Assembly: GCA_934436435.1 (NCBI GenBank)
Contig: CAKSAN010000009.1
Coordinates: 62,001 to 126,000 of the forward strand
From: an uncultured Acetatifactor sp.
Lineage (GTDB): Bacteria > Bacillota > Clostridia > Lachnospirales > Lachnospiraceae
Direction: 5' to 3'
Length of the DNA: 64,000 bases
Positions 26,106-34,679 of this stretch are shown one piece after another; position 1 is the first letter of the stretch; each line of letters starts with the position of its first letter. Under the pieces are notes generated by a model. That model saw nothing but the letters and a program-made list of their open reading frames with translations. It ran no database searches and had not been told where the DNA came from. The translations under genes were made by a program, and so were the position numbers.

Positions 26106-26143
26106 TATTCCAGCCCTGCAGATTCTATAAAAAAACTATAAAA

Positions 26144-26178
26144 AACACATTCTTGAAAAATTTTTTCAAGAATGTGTT
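26144..26178 (-). terminator. Terminator of sigH
   Basis: AACACATTCTTGAAAAA (26144-26160) pairs with the inverted copy (26162-26178); on the minus strand the stem is followed by a run of T residues. It lies 11 bases after the sigH stop. Confidence 0.85.
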
Positions 26179-26189
26179 CTCTGATCTCA

Positions 26190-26807
26190 TTATAGAAGCT
26201 TTCGAATCTTGCCTTTCAGTCGTTGCAGGGCATTGTCCGTAGACTTTTCATCTCTTCCCAGCACCTTGGCGATCTGGGAATAACTCATTCCCGTCAGATA
26301 CAGATCCAATACCTGCTTTTCAAAGCCGCTGAGCTCTGTCTCGATGGCTCTCTCCAGATCCTTTACCCTTTCCTTGTCCAGAAAAAGTTCTTCCGGGCTC
26401 ATCTGGGTTCTGGCTGCCAGAGCTTCCACCAGATTCCGCTCTTCGCTGTCAGTTCCGTCACCGATCCGCTCATACAGGGAAACGTAACTGTTAAGCGGTG
26501 AATGTTTCAGGCGCTTGGAGGCCTGCACCGCCGTGTACATCTGTCTGCTGATGCACAGATCCGCAAAAGTGTAAAAGCTGGCATCTCTGCCGCAGTCGTA
26601 ATCCCGCACTGCCTTGAACAGCCCGATCATCCCCTCCTGGATCAGATCCTCGCTGTCTCCGCCCAGAATGTACATGGATTTTGCCTTGCTGCGCACCAGA
26701 TTTTTATACTTGTCGCAGATGTAATCCATCACCTGCCTGTCGCCTTCCCGCAGCTGGTCGATGAGTTCTTCATCTGTCATCTCTTCATATTTGAAATGCT
26801 CTGCCAT
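26190..26807 (-). CDS. sigH: RNA polymerase sigma factor SigH (sporulation type)
   Basis: Sigma-70 family factor of 205 residues. Region 2 is clear (DLIQEGMIGLFKAVRDYDCG, SFYTFADLCISRQMYTAV), then the family-specific LKHSPLNSYVSL, and region 4 with a helix-turn-helix (SYSQIAKVLGRDEKSTDNAL). The PLNSYVSL segment and neighbourhood (rlmB-mrnC-cysS-cysE upstream) are those of SigH, which starts sporulation in Bacilli and Clostridia. The gene usually found before sigH (yacP) is absent here. Confidence 0.9.
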   Translation of the reverse strand: MAEHFKYEEMTDEELIDQLREGDRQVMDYICDKYKNLVRSKAKSMYILGGDSEDLIQEGMIGLFKAVRDYDCGRDASFYTFADLCISRQMYTAVQASKRLKHSPLNSYVSLYERIGDGTDSEERNLVEALAARTQMSPEELFLDKERVKDLERAIETELSGFEKQVLDLYLTGMSYSQIAKVLGRDEKSTDNALQRLKGKIRKLL

Positions 26808-26845
26808 GCTTTCCCCTTTTTGTTCCTGTATTACATAATTACCTG

Positions 26846-27589
26846 TTACGCCTGTAATCTCTGACGCACGATCTCATAAGCCAGTACGCCTGCTGCCACG
26901 GAAGCATTGAGGGAATCGATATCCCCCTTCATGGGAATGGATGCCACCATATCGCATTTTTCCTTCACCAGACGTCCTACGCCCTCGCCCTCGTTGCCGA
27001 TGACCAGACCGATGGGGCCTTTCAGATCCAGATCATACATGGTGGTGCCGCCCATATCCGCACACACGAACCACAGACCTTCCTTTTTCAGTTCTTCGAT
27101 GGTCTTTGCCAGATTTGTTACCTTGGCTACCGGCGTATAATTCAGTGCTCCGGCGGAGGTCCTTGCCACCGTGGCAGTCAGTCCTGCCGCACGGTTCTTC
27201 GGAATGATGACCCCGTGGGCACCGGCCAGATTGGCGGTACGGATGATGGCTCCCAGATTGTGGGGATCCTCGATATTATCCAGCAGGAAAATAAAAGGCG
27301 GCTCGCCCTTTTTTCTGGCAGCTTCCAGAATATCATCCACTTCTGCATACTCATAAGCTGCCGCATAGGCGATGACTCCCTGATGCTTTCCGGTCTCGGA
27401 TAACTGATCCAGACGCTCCTTGGTCACATATTTTACTAATGTGTCATGTTTTTTTGCTTCTCTTTTAATGGTCATCATGGGGCCGTCCTGACAGCCGTCC
27501 AGAATAAACAGCTTGTCAATGGGCTTGCCCGCACGATAGGCCTCGATCACGGCATTTCTGCCCTCTATGGTAAATTCCTGATATCCCAT
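26846..27589 (-). CDS. rlmB: 23S rRNA (guanosine-2'-O-) methyltransferase RlmB
   Basis: SpoU/TrmH-family methyltransferase, 247 residues, methylating 23S rRNA G2251 in the family prototype. The N-terminal substrate-binding domain begins YQEFTIEGRNAVIEAYRAG. The knotted SAM-binding domain shows LLDNIEDPHNLGAIIRTA, IGLVIGNEGEGV and SIPMKGDIDSLNASVA. The ATG at 27589 has AAAGGA upstream; the longer frame overlaps mrnC without homology. It lies 82 bases after mrnC. Confidence 0.93.
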   Translation of the reverse strand: MGYQEFTIEGRNAVIEAYRAGKPIDKLFILDGCQDGPMMTIKREAKKHDTLVKYVTKERLDQLSETGKHQGVIAYAAAYEYAEVDDILEAARKKGEPPFIFLLDNIEDPHNLGAIIRTANLAGAHGVIIPKNRAAGLTATVARTSAGALNYTPVAKVTNLAKTIEELKKEGLWFVCADMGGTTMYDLDLKGPIGLVIGNEGEGVGRLVKEKCDMVASIPMKGDIDSLNASVAAGVLAYEIVRQRLQA

Positions 27590-27671
27590 GCTTGTCCTTT
27601 CTATTGTGAAAACATACCGCTCCTCCCGGCAGTCAAAGACAGTTCCACAGGTTTCCTGCGGAGCTGTTCCA

Positions 27672-28112
27672 TTATAGTTCCATCCCTGCCAGACGGATAC
27701 CATCCCGGATCAGTTGCAGCATCCGGTCCGTCTGTCCCGTCAGGTACAGATAACCCATCAGCGCTTCAAAACCGGTGGCTCTGCGGTAGTCTGCCACGGA
27801 AGCGTTTTTCGCCGTGGTGTAGGATTTGGCGTTGCGTCCTCTGCGGTACACCGCCTCCTCTTCCTCCGTCAGTTCCGAAAGCAGCGCCTCGATCATGGCG
27901 GACTGCGCCGGTGCCTTTACATAACGCGTAGTCTTTTTATGCAGATCATTGGCGGAGCGGTTGGCCCTCTCCACCACCACGCTGCGGATCACCAGCTCAT
28001 AGATCCCGTCTCCGATATAGGCCAGTGTCAGCGGGGAATATGCCCGGATATCCTGCCCCTCGCAGGCAAAGGCTTCCTTTATTTTCGTAAGGAGGGTTAT
28101 GCTCTCTTCCAT
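27672..28112 (-). CDS. mrnC: Mini-ribonuclease III (MrnC)
   Basis: RNase III-like catalytic domain alone, 146 residues, with no double-stranded-RNA-binding domain. It matures 23S rRNA ends in Bacillus. The signature LAYIGDGIYELVIR carries the catalytic aspartate; ATGFEALMGYLYLTG provides the second acidic site. It overlaps the end of cysS by 16 bases, the usual arrangement in Firmicutes. Confidence 0.93.
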   Translation of the reverse strand: MEESITLLTKIKEAFACEGQDIRAYSPLTLAYIGDGIYELVIRSVVVERANRSANDLHKKTTRYVKAPAQSAMIEALLSELTEEEEAVYRRGRNAKSYTTAKNASVADYRRATGFEALMGYLYLTGQTDRMLQLIRDGIRLAGMEL

Positions 28113-29512
28113 TTTACACCCTCTCTGGTATCTTCCAGTACAATGCCTTTGGCTAACAGCTCATCACGGATCTCGTCGGCCCTTGCGAAATTCTTCGCCT
28201 TTCTGGCTGCCTGACGCTCCTCGATCAGGGCCTCGATGTCGCTGTCTAACATTTCTGCCTTCTTGTCTACGATCAGTCCGCAGATATCGGACAGGGTCAC
28301 GATCTCCTGTTTCAGAGCTTCCAGAAATTCCTTGCTGCTCTCAGCGTTTGCATTGGAGTTGACGAATTTTACCAGTTCAAAGATGGCTGCCAGTGCATCG
28401 GCAGTATTGAAATCGTCATCCATGGCTTCGTCGAATTTGGTCTCAAAGCCCTGTGCCTCGGTAAGTAACTGCTTCTCTTCCTCCGTCATGGGGGTATCTG
28501 CTGCCTTTTCCAGTAAGAACTTCAGATTGTCCACGCTGGTAACGATTCTCTCATAGCCGTTCTTTGCAGCCTCCATCAAATCAGCGCTGAAGTTCAGCGG
28601 GCTTCTGTAATGTGCGGACAGCATGAAGAAACGGAGTACCTGAAGATCATACTTTTCGGAAATCTCCCGGACAGTAAAGAAGTTGCCCAGAGACTTGGAC
28701 ATCTTACGGTTGTCAATGTTCAGGAAGGCGTTGTGCATCCAGTATCTTGCAAAAGGCTTGTCATTGGCTGCCTCGGACTGCGCGATCTCATTCTCATGGT
28801 GCGGGAAGATCAGATCCTCGCCACCGGCATGAATATCGATCTCCTCACCCAGATAACGCTTACTCATGACGGAGCACTCGATGTGCCAGCCGGGACGTCC
28901 CTGACACCAGCAGGAATCCCAGTAAGGCTCGCCTTCTTTTTTCGGCTTCCACAGCACGAAATCCAGAGGATCTTCCTTCTGGTCCTCACCGGAGACTAAC
29001 AGAGAACGGTTACCGCCCTGTAAGTCATCCAGATTCTTGTGGGACAGCTTGCCATAACCCTTGAAGCTTCTGGTACGGAAATATACGGTACCGTCCGCTG
29101 CGGGATAAGCATGCCCCTTGTCGATCAGGGTCTGGATCATGTCTAACATACCGCCGATCTCCTCGGTAGCCTTGGGGTTCTTGGTGGCGGGCTTAATATT
29201 CATGCCCTCCATGTCCTTTTTACACTCTGCGATGTAACGCTCTGAGATCACGCTGGGCTCCACGCCTTCTTCGTTGGCTTTCTTGATGATCTTGTCATCC
29301 ACATCTGTGAAGTTGGATACATAGTTTACTTCGTATCCCTTATATTCCATGTAACGGCGCACCGTATCGAATACGATCATGGGGCGGGCATTTCCGATAT
29401 GGATCAGGTTGTATACGGTAGGACCGCAGACATACATTTTTACCTTGCCGGGCTCCAGGGGCTTAAATTCTTCTTTTCTCTTGCTTAAAGTGTTGTAGAT
29501 TTGAATGCTCAT
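28097..29512 (-). CDS. cysS: Cysteinyl-tRNA synthetase
   Basis: Class I synthetase of 471 residues. It has the HIGH-like motif (LIHIGNARPMIVFDT), the zinc-binding CSVMSKRYLGEEIDIHAGG region and the KMSKS loop (KMSKSLGN). The gene overlaps cysE by 4 bases (ATGA), so both are read from the T-box leader upstream of cysE. This gives a transcription response to uncharged tRNA-Cys. Confidence 0.97.
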   Translation of the reverse strand: MSIQIYNTLSKRKEEFKPLEPGKVKMYVCGPTVYNLIHIGNARPMIVFDTVRRYMEYKGYEVNYVSNFTDVDDKIIKKANEEGVEPSVISERYIAECKKDMEGMNIKPATKNPKATEEIGGMLDMIQTLIDKGHAYPAADGTVYFRTRSFKGYGKLSHKNLDDLQGGNRSLLVSGEDQKEDPLDFVLWKPKKEGEPYWDSCWCQGRPGWHIECSVMSKRYLGEEIDIHAGGEDLIFPHHENEIAQSEAANDKPFARYWMHNAFLNIDNRKMSKSLGNFFTVREISEKYDLQVLRFFMLSAHYRSPLNFSADLMEAAKNGYERIVTSVDNLKFLLEKAADTPMTEEEKQLLTEAQGFETKFDEAMDDDFNTADALAAIFELVKFVNSNANAESSKEFLEALKQEIVTLSDICGLIVDKKAEMLDSDIEALIEERQAARKAKNFARADEIRDELLAKGIVLEDTREGVKWKRA

Positions 29513-30225
29513 AGTTTATCCTTTCCTGTCTTATCTGTTATCGCTCCTGCGCTCATTACCACCAGTCTGCGCAGCTGTTTCAGTTCGTCTTCCATCTCCA
29601 GTACACGGTTGGTCAGTTCGGAATTCTCACGCTGCAATACCGTGATATCCTCCCGCACCGGATCGGGGAGGTCTGTCTGGTTCATGGTCTCCTGGGGAAG
29701 ACTCGCATTGTTACGCTTTACCACACGTCCCGGTACACCCACGACGGTGGATCCGGGGGGCACTTCACTTAAGACCACGCTTCCGGCGCCGATCTTGGAG
29801 TTATCCCCGATGGTGAAAGATCCCAGAACCTTCGCGCCCGCACTGATCATGACATTGTTGCCGATGGTGGGGTGACGTTTGCCGTGCTCCTTACCGGTTC
29901 CTCCCAGCGTCACTCCCTGATACAGAGTCACGTTATCGCCGATAATAGTCGTCTCACCGATGATGACACCGTTGCCGTGATCGATGAAAAATCCCTTGCC
30001 GATCTGCGCGCCGGGATGGATCTCGATGCCGGTCTTACGCACACCGCGCTGGGAAATATATCTGGCCCAGAAATAGTGCCCGCTCATATACAGCTTGTGA
30101 GCCAGGCGGTAATGGATCATGACCTTGAAACTGGGATACAGCAGTACCTCCATGGAGGAATGGATCGCCGGGTCACGCTCCCTGATAATACGGACTTCTT
30201 CTTTTAAGTTTTTGATGATGCCCAT
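29509..30225 (-). CDS. cysE: Serine O-acetyltransferase
   Basis: CysE, 238 residues, acetylates serine with acetyl-CoA, the first step of cysteine synthesis. The left-handed beta-helix hexapeptide repeats run from IEIHPGAQIGKGFFIDHGNG to GSVVLSEVPPGSTVVGVPG. The C-terminus is extended by a coiled-coil segment (about 205-230). The ATG at 30225 has GAGGTGAG upstream, and the preceding T-box terminator ends only ~13 bases away. Confidence 0.95.
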   Translation of the reverse strand: MGIIKNLKEEVRIIRERDPAIHSSMEVLLYPSFKVMIHYRLAHKLYMSGHYFWARYISQRGVRKTGIEIHPGAQIGKGFFIDHGNGVIIGETTIIGDNVTLYQGVTLGGTGKEHGKRHPTIGNNVMISAGAKVLGSFTIGDNSKIGAGSVVLSEVPPGSTVVGVPGRVVKRNNASLPQETMNQTDLPDPVREDITVLQRENSELTNRVLEMEDELKQLRRLVVMSAGAITDKTGKDKL

Positions 30226-30237
30226 GTTCTCACCTCG

Positions 30238-30490
30238 ATAAAAAAATCCGCGGATAAACTCCATCTTAGAGACGAATTTATCCGCGGTTCCACTCTACTT
30301 AAGGGACGATGCCCTTCACTCCCACGCCTATGGCGCTATGCACATAACGGGTGCTCACCGGATCCGGATACTGACGTTGCCACGTTCCCCGGATCAGCTC
30401 ACAGGCGCACTTCCTTTTCCTCGGACGAAAGCCGCTCCCAGCTTCTAACGGCTTCTCTCTGGCGTCCTACCTAAAAGTACTTTTCCTGTT
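30238..30490 (-). promoter_or_regulatory. T-box riboswitch, predicted tRNA-Cys specific
   Basis: On the minus strand the T-box sequence AGAGTGGAACCGCGG lies at 30281-30295. The terminator stem CCGCGGATAAA... with TTTATCCGCGG (30247-30257 with 30276-30286) is followed by seven T residues, and the T-box can pair with its 5' side as antiterminator. A stem I region extends to about 30480. A TGC triplet (30407-30409) fits a cysteine specifier. The downstream cysE-cysS genes support cysteine. Confidence 0.92.
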
Positions 30491-30529
30491 CCATGCCTTT
30501 GTTCTATAAAATGATAATTCCTACTAAAT

Positions 30530-30558
30530 AAGATATGCAAAAATACGGGTTTTGTCAA
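30530..30558 (-). promoter_or_regulatory. Promoter of the T-box-cysE-cysS operon
   Basis: TTGACA (30553-30558) and TATCTT (30530-30535) on the minus strand, spaced by 17 bases. Transcription would begin near 30523, about 300 bases before cysE, leaving room for a full T-box leader. Confidence 0.75.
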
Positions 30559-30570
30559 CCCCGGAGTTTC

Positions 30571-30903
30571 CTACATCACCGCTTTTTCCAATGTTTCCCT
30601 CACATATTCATTTAGTGACATCTGGCATGCAGTCGCATGAATTACAAGCTGCTTGTGTGTCTCCGGTGCAATCCTGATATTAAAGCTTCCCTTATATGCT
30701 TTTTCCGGGGCCTTCCCCTGTTCCTCACACAGTTGCAGATACTCATCGACAGCACCGTGAAAATCTTCCACAAGACTCTTAGCATCGGTTCCTTCATAGG
30801 AGATCAAAGAACGGATTCCCATTACTTTTCCGAAAAAAATTTCATCCTCCTCGGAAAATTCCATGCTGCCGATATACCCTCTATATTCCATTGTATTTTT
30901 CAA
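30571..30903 (-). CDS. HicB-family antitoxin-like protein, no partner toxin
   Basis: A 110-residue HicB-type protein: an N-terminal RNase H-like partial fold (EYRGYIGSMEFSEEDEIFFG, KVMGIRSLISYEG) and a C-terminal ribbon-helix-helix (GSFNIRIAPETHKQLVIHA, MSLNEYVRETLEKAV). A TTG start at 30903 is well placed after AGGAGGG; an internal ATG four codons later is the alternative. No HicA toxin gene is found on either side, so it is an orphan that may act as a DNA-binding regulator. Confidence 0.8.
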   Translation of the reverse strand: MKNTMEYRGYIGSMEFSEEDEIFFGKVMGIRSLISYEGTDAKSLVEDFHGAVDEYLQLCEEQGKAPEKAYKGSFNIRIAPETHKQLVIHATACQMSLNEYVRETLEKAVM

Positions 30904-31019
30904 ATCAATCCCTCCTGTTTCAACAAATCACATAATTGTCTGATCTGGTACGCTTTCAATTCCAGCCCCTTCCTTTTGTCCCATTTGTACCCCTTTGTTA
31001 ATTATATTATTTTTTTCCG

Positions 31020-31057
31020 TTGTATATTTGCAACTGTTTTTAGTTGCAAATATACAA
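31020..31057. promoter_or_regulatory. 16-bp perfect dyad upstream of hicB
   Basis: TTGTATATTTGCAACT (31020-31035) repeats inverted as AGTTGCAAATATACAA (31042-31057) around a 6-base loop. It lies 117 bases upstream of the hicB start. No U-tract on the minus side. A ribbon-helix-helix operator is a reasonable guess; the AT-rich 30904-31019 stretch otherwise holds no clear gene. Confidence 0.55.
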
Positions 31058-31144
31058 TTAAAAATACATTTTCTATTTGCTTTCAATGAATCTGGGAATT
31101 TCTCCGACATTGGATTCTATAGAAAATAAATCAGATAATAGAAA

Positions 31145-31178
31145 AGGTTCTATGCCATTTATATTAAGCATAGAACCT
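31145..31178 (-). terminator. Terminator of the BlaR1-like gene
   Basis: AGGTTCTATGC (31145-31155) pairs with GCATAGAACCT (31168-31178), and on the minus strand TTTTCT follows. It ends about 20 bases after the stop codon at 31198. Confidence 0.85.
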
Positions 31179-31197
31179 CTGTAATCACAATAGTATT

Positions 31198-33936
31198 TTA
31201 TTCTTCCAGAAGTACCCACTGCCCCTCCGGCGCAGCAGCTGTCTTCTCCCTTATATAAATCCCGTCGCCTGTGATCCACGTCCGGCGGATGTCTGCCTTC
31301 AGGCTTCCGGTCTCCTGTAGTTTTTCTCCGTCGTAGGTGAAAAATACAGTTCTTGCCCTGGCGTCATCGCCGGTCTCATACAGTGCAATCACGATCTGCG
31401 CCCCATCCGGACTAAAGGCGAGAATACTGTTATCCAGTAGTCTGGCATGATGGTTCTCATTATTGCCGTCCACACCGAAAGTGTAATTCACCGAGCCATT
31501 CCCCTCTCCATCCTTCGGAGCATCCGACTGTAGAGTAATCCGCTCCGCTGCCGCGTCTCCATCCAGATCCATCAGTGCATAGGTCTCGGAAAACGTCCTC
31601 TGGGACACATCGCATACCATACCGGGATGGGATAAAATATCCTCCCGCCATTCCACAGCATACCGATCCCGTGTCACCTGATCCAGACTGTCAGCTCCGC
31701 TGTCCGGGCCACTGACGGAATACTGCTGACAGATCTCCCCGTTGCCGTTATAGATCGTCACGGAGCCATTCTGTACTTTCATGGAAAACGGAAGCACAGG
31801 TTCTGCCTTTTCTTCCCCGGTCAGTTCCCATCCGGTGCCGTCCGCCAGGCTGTATGCCTTCACAGTATACCGTGCAGGCCTGCCATCTTCCTGCAAATGT
31901 TCCGCCGCTTCTGTCATATAGAATACCTTACTGCCCATCCAGCCGACACTGCTGTCCTCCTGCACCTTCTCGTTGTAGGCGTTGGAAGTATTGTAGTAAG
32001 TCCGGTCACAGATTGCCGCAGATGCCATATTCTCCGGGATGCCATCCGCAGACACGCATCGAAAAACATGATCATACATCACGTAGATTCCGGAGCTGGA
32101 TACCTGAATGTGGATACCGGAGCCGGAATAGCTTCCGATCTTTGTCTCCAGATACTCCGTATACTGTCCCGCCGGCATATTTTCCGGAGAATACGCTTCG
32201 TATTCCGCATAGACTTTCCGGGCGGACTGCTCTCCCGGAAGAGGTCCGATCTTCTGGCTGGATGCCGCGCTCACATCTCCCGTAGACAGCAGCCAGATCT
32301 GCTGGCTCTCCTCCGCCAGTACCATGGGGATCTCGATCACCGAGCCATCCCTCGCAAACGTATACTCTACATTGACCACCGAACCCTCACCCATCCGGTC
32401 ATCACTATAGAGCTGATACTGTCTTGCCGCCTCGTAGAGGACTTCCGTCACCTCACCGGTGCCCGCGCCCAGCGAAAGAAGCTGCTTTGCTGCTGTCACC
32501 GGGTCTTTGTAAACATCGTAGAATCTGTAATCCTCTGACTCAAACTGCTCCTCCAGGCTGCTGTTTTGGAATATCTCCCAGTTCGTAGGATCCCCGGCAT
32601 ATTTTCTGTGATTGGCATACCATCCCTTCTCCTGTGCAAAGGAATGGGTGCTCTCGATCCGCTCCGGGGAATAAAATTCCGAGAAATCGAATCGTGTCTC
32701 AAGCGTTGCCTGAGACAGCTTTTCCGCATAAATATCCCACTCTTCCTGTGTCCAAACAGCCTCATCGGAATACTCCGTGTTGCTGATATCCACCGGTTCG
32801 TTCTGTGCAGACGGTGCAGTCTCCGTAGGAAGTTTTTCCTCACTGCGGTTTCCTCCCGGGTTGCTGCACAGGCAGACGATGAGTGCTGCGATCACAACCA
32901 CCGCGCCGACGAGGATCCAGAACGGAGGCTTGCGGTAATCCAGCACATGGCGGATCCGGTTCTTCACATGGTCTTCTCCGAAGGATAACAGGGCGCAGAT
33001 CGTACCACCGCGATATTTTCTCCACCCGCCATCACTGGCTTCCTCCAACAGTGTATAAGAATAGATCTTCTTGCTTTCCTCTCCGAGAAGTTTCACCACT
33101 TTTTCATCGCAGGACATCTCACAGTCCATATTCATCAGGTAAAATGCCAGCCACACCAGCGGATTGAACCAGTGCACACAGCAGACGAAAAGTGCTGCCG
33201 GTTTGGTCAGATAGTCTCTCCTCTGCAAATGCACCCTCTCATGGCACAACACTACCGTCCGGCTCTCTCCGGCAAGCTCCGCCGACAGATAGATGGTCGG
33301 ATGCAGGATCCCCATGACAAAGGAAAGGTGACCTCCCTTGATCTCACAGATTCCCTCTTCCACTTTACGAACATCGTTTTCCGGCTGATGCAGACGATAA
33401 TACATCCGCAGATAAGAGAACAGATGATAACCGGCGAATCCACAGAATCCAAGGATCCACAGATACGGCAACACCATCCCAAACAGTGTTTTCAGGGTCT
33501 GCGTACTGTGTGTCGTCAGCATTTCCGGTGTCGGGTCGGTCATAGCTGATGCTTTCGCTGTTGTTGCCGGTGCACGTGTTGTGTCCGGAGCCGTTGCACC
33601 GGTTCCGGTCTGTCCGGTTACCACAGAGGTATCCTGCAAAAGCACCTCTGCCGGACTGCGATCATCGCCCGCAGTCTGTATTGTATCTCCGGGCACCGTC
33701 AGAGACGCGCTCACCGCCTGTCCTGCCACCAGCCGCTGTGGGATCAGACTGATCTGTGTCTGCGGAAATACCGGACAGCACAGGCGCAGGAACACGATTC
33801 CCCACAACAGATAAGAACACCATCTGGGAGCCCTGCGAAGCACCAGTCTTGCCACCAGCACCAGCAAAATGCAATAGCTTCCCACCAGACTCAAGTTGCA
33901 AACTACCCCAAATATCTTCTCCAAAATCTCCCTCAT
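31198..33936 (-). CDS. M56-family (BlaR1/MecR1-like) membrane metallopeptidase
   Basis: A 912-residue BlaR1-like protein. N-terminal helices (about 10-55) and a further pair (about 150-180) anchor it. The zinc protease site is HERVH at 232-236 with a downstream Glu in MNMDCEMSCDEKVV. Another helix (WILVGAVVVIAALIVCLC) leads to a long extracytoplasmic region of about 540 residues. That region does not look like the penicillin-binding sensor of true BlaR1 (no STXK seen), so the signal sensed is unknown. It pairs with the adjacent BlaI-like repressor, which it presumably cleaves or causes to be cleaved. Confidence 0.85.
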   Translation of the reverse strand: MREILEKIFGVVCNLSLVGSYCILLVLVARLVLRRAPRWCSYLLWGIVFLRLCCPVFPQTQISLIPQRLVAGQAVSASLTVPGDTIQTAGDDRSPAEVLLQDTSVVTGQTGTGATAPDTTRAPATTAKASAMTDPTPEMLTTHSTQTLKTLFGMVLPYLWILGFCGFAGYHLFSYLRMYYRLHQPENDVRKVEEGICEIKGGHLSFVMGILHPTIYLSAELAGESRTVVLCHERVHLQRRDYLTKPAALFVCCVHWFNPLVWLAFYLMNMDCEMSCDEKVVKLLGEESKKIYSYTLLEEASDGGWRKYRGGTICALLSFGEDHVKNRIRHVLDYRKPPFWILVGAVVVIAALIVCLCSNPGGNRSEEKLPTETAPSAQNEPVDISNTEYSDEAVWTQEEWDIYAEKLSQATLETRFDFSEFYSPERIESTHSFAQEKGWYANHRKYAGDPTNWEIFQNSSLEEQFESEDYRFYDVYKDPVTAAKQLLSLGAGTGEVTEVLYEAARQYQLYSDDRMGEGSVVNVEYTFARDGSVIEIPMVLAEESQQIWLLSTGDVSAASSQKIGPLPGEQSARKVYAEYEAYSPENMPAGQYTEYLETKIGSYSGSGIHIQVSSSGIYVMYDHVFRCVSADGIPENMASAAICDRTYYNTSNAYNEKVQEDSSVGWMGSKVFYMTEAAEHLQEDGRPARYTVKAYSLADGTGWELTGEEKAEPVLPFSMKVQNGSVTIYNGNGEICQQYSVSGPDSGADSLDQVTRDRYAVEWREDILSHPGMVCDVSQRTFSETYALMDLDGDAAAERITLQSDAPKDGEGNGSVNYTFGVDGNNENHHARLLDNSILAFSPDGAQIVIALYETGDDARARTVFFTYDGEKLQETGSLKADIRRTWITGDGIYIREKTAAAPEGQWVLLEE

Positions 33937-33972
33937 CCGGTCTCCTCCCGACTTTCTGCAGTTGCCTGTCCC

Positions 33973-34326
33973 TTACCCCTTATAATCTTCGATCATGGCT
34001 TCGATCTCGGCGATCTGCGCCGCACTGAGCTTCTTGCTCTGGATAAATGCGGCGATCATCTTCGGCAGAGAACCGCCATAAGCCTTCTCCACGAAAGCCT
34101 CCCCCTGTGCTCTGTGATATTCCTCTTTGTTCAGCACAGAAGATACCATGGCATTCTCGTTCCTGAAGATCCCGTTCTCACATAGCTTTTTGATAAACGT
34201 ATAGGTGGTGGACTTCTTCCAGCCGAACTTCTCCGCACACTGCTTTACCAGTTCACCGGAACCGATGGGTTCCTCCTCCCAGATCAGCTCTGCAAATTTG
34301 TATTCCGTCTCCGTCATCTGATACAT
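33973..34326 (-). CDS. BlaI/MecI/CopY-family repressor
   Basis: A 117-residue winged-helix repressor: TETEYKFAELIWEEEPIGSG, then the recognition helix FGWKKSTTYTFIKKLCENGI, and a dimerisation tail. The ATG at 34326 has GGAGGAG about 7 bases upstream. It lies 36 bases before the M56 peptidase gene; the two make the standard signal-transduction pair. Two matching dyads overlap the promoter. Confidence 0.92.
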   Translation of the reverse strand: MYQMTETEYKFAELIWEEEPIGSGELVKQCAEKFGWKKSTTYTFIKKLCENGIFRNENAMVSSVLNKEEYHRAQGEAFVEKAYGGSLPKMIAAFIQSKKLSAAQIAEIEAMIEDYKG

Positions 34327-34370
34327 TTCCGCTCCTCCTTGTATCCTTTCTATTTTCCGCATCTTAAAAG

Positions 34371-34431
34371 GTCGATAGTATACAGACCTTGTTTCTAATT
34401 AAAGTCTATATCTTATCGACCTATTTGTCAA
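34371..34431 (-). promoter_or_regulatory. blaI-like promoter with two 17-bp operators
   Basis: TTGACA (34426-34431) and TAGACT (34403-34408) on the minus strand, 17 bases apart. Two related 17-bp dyads, GTCGATAGTATACAGAC (34371-34387) and GTCTATATCTTATCGAC (34404-34420), are inverted copies of each other with 14 of 17 positions equal. One covers the spacer and -10, the other the start of the transcript. They are the likely binding sites of the BlaI-type repressor. Confidence 0.75.
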
Positions 34432-34541
34432 GCCCTACGACAGGCATTTCTGTAGAATCTTTCCCGTTATTACCGCTTCAATATCTGATTTCCTTATCAC
34501 GGCCGTAAAATTAAGCGCTTATTTATGAAAAAGGGGCTTAA

Positions 34542-34654
34542 AATACCGCCTCAGATGATCGCAAAATTATCCGGGCGGTATTGTGCAGACAATCTAAGGA
34601 AAAAATGAGCTTTTTTTACCGCCGCAATGCAAAAAAAGAATTGCCCGGCGGTAA
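34542..34654. repeat. Two related TACCGCC hairpins downstream of ispF
   Basis: AATACCGCC (34542-34550) pairs with GGCGGTATT (34574-34582), and TTACCGCCG (34616-34624) with CGGCGGTAA (34646-34654). On the minus strand the first is followed by TTAAG after TATT, so it could end ispF transcripts. The two stems share the TACCGCC core. The stretch 34432-34541 holds nothing else recognisable. Confidence 0.5.
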
Positions 34655-34679
34655 TACATAGAAAAGGGGCCTCAGCAGC

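Noticed and set aside
30904..30960. HicA toxin gene upstream of hicB
   Set aside because: A short frame reads KAYQIRQLCDLLKQEGLI but has an upstream stop, no good start and no HicA motif.
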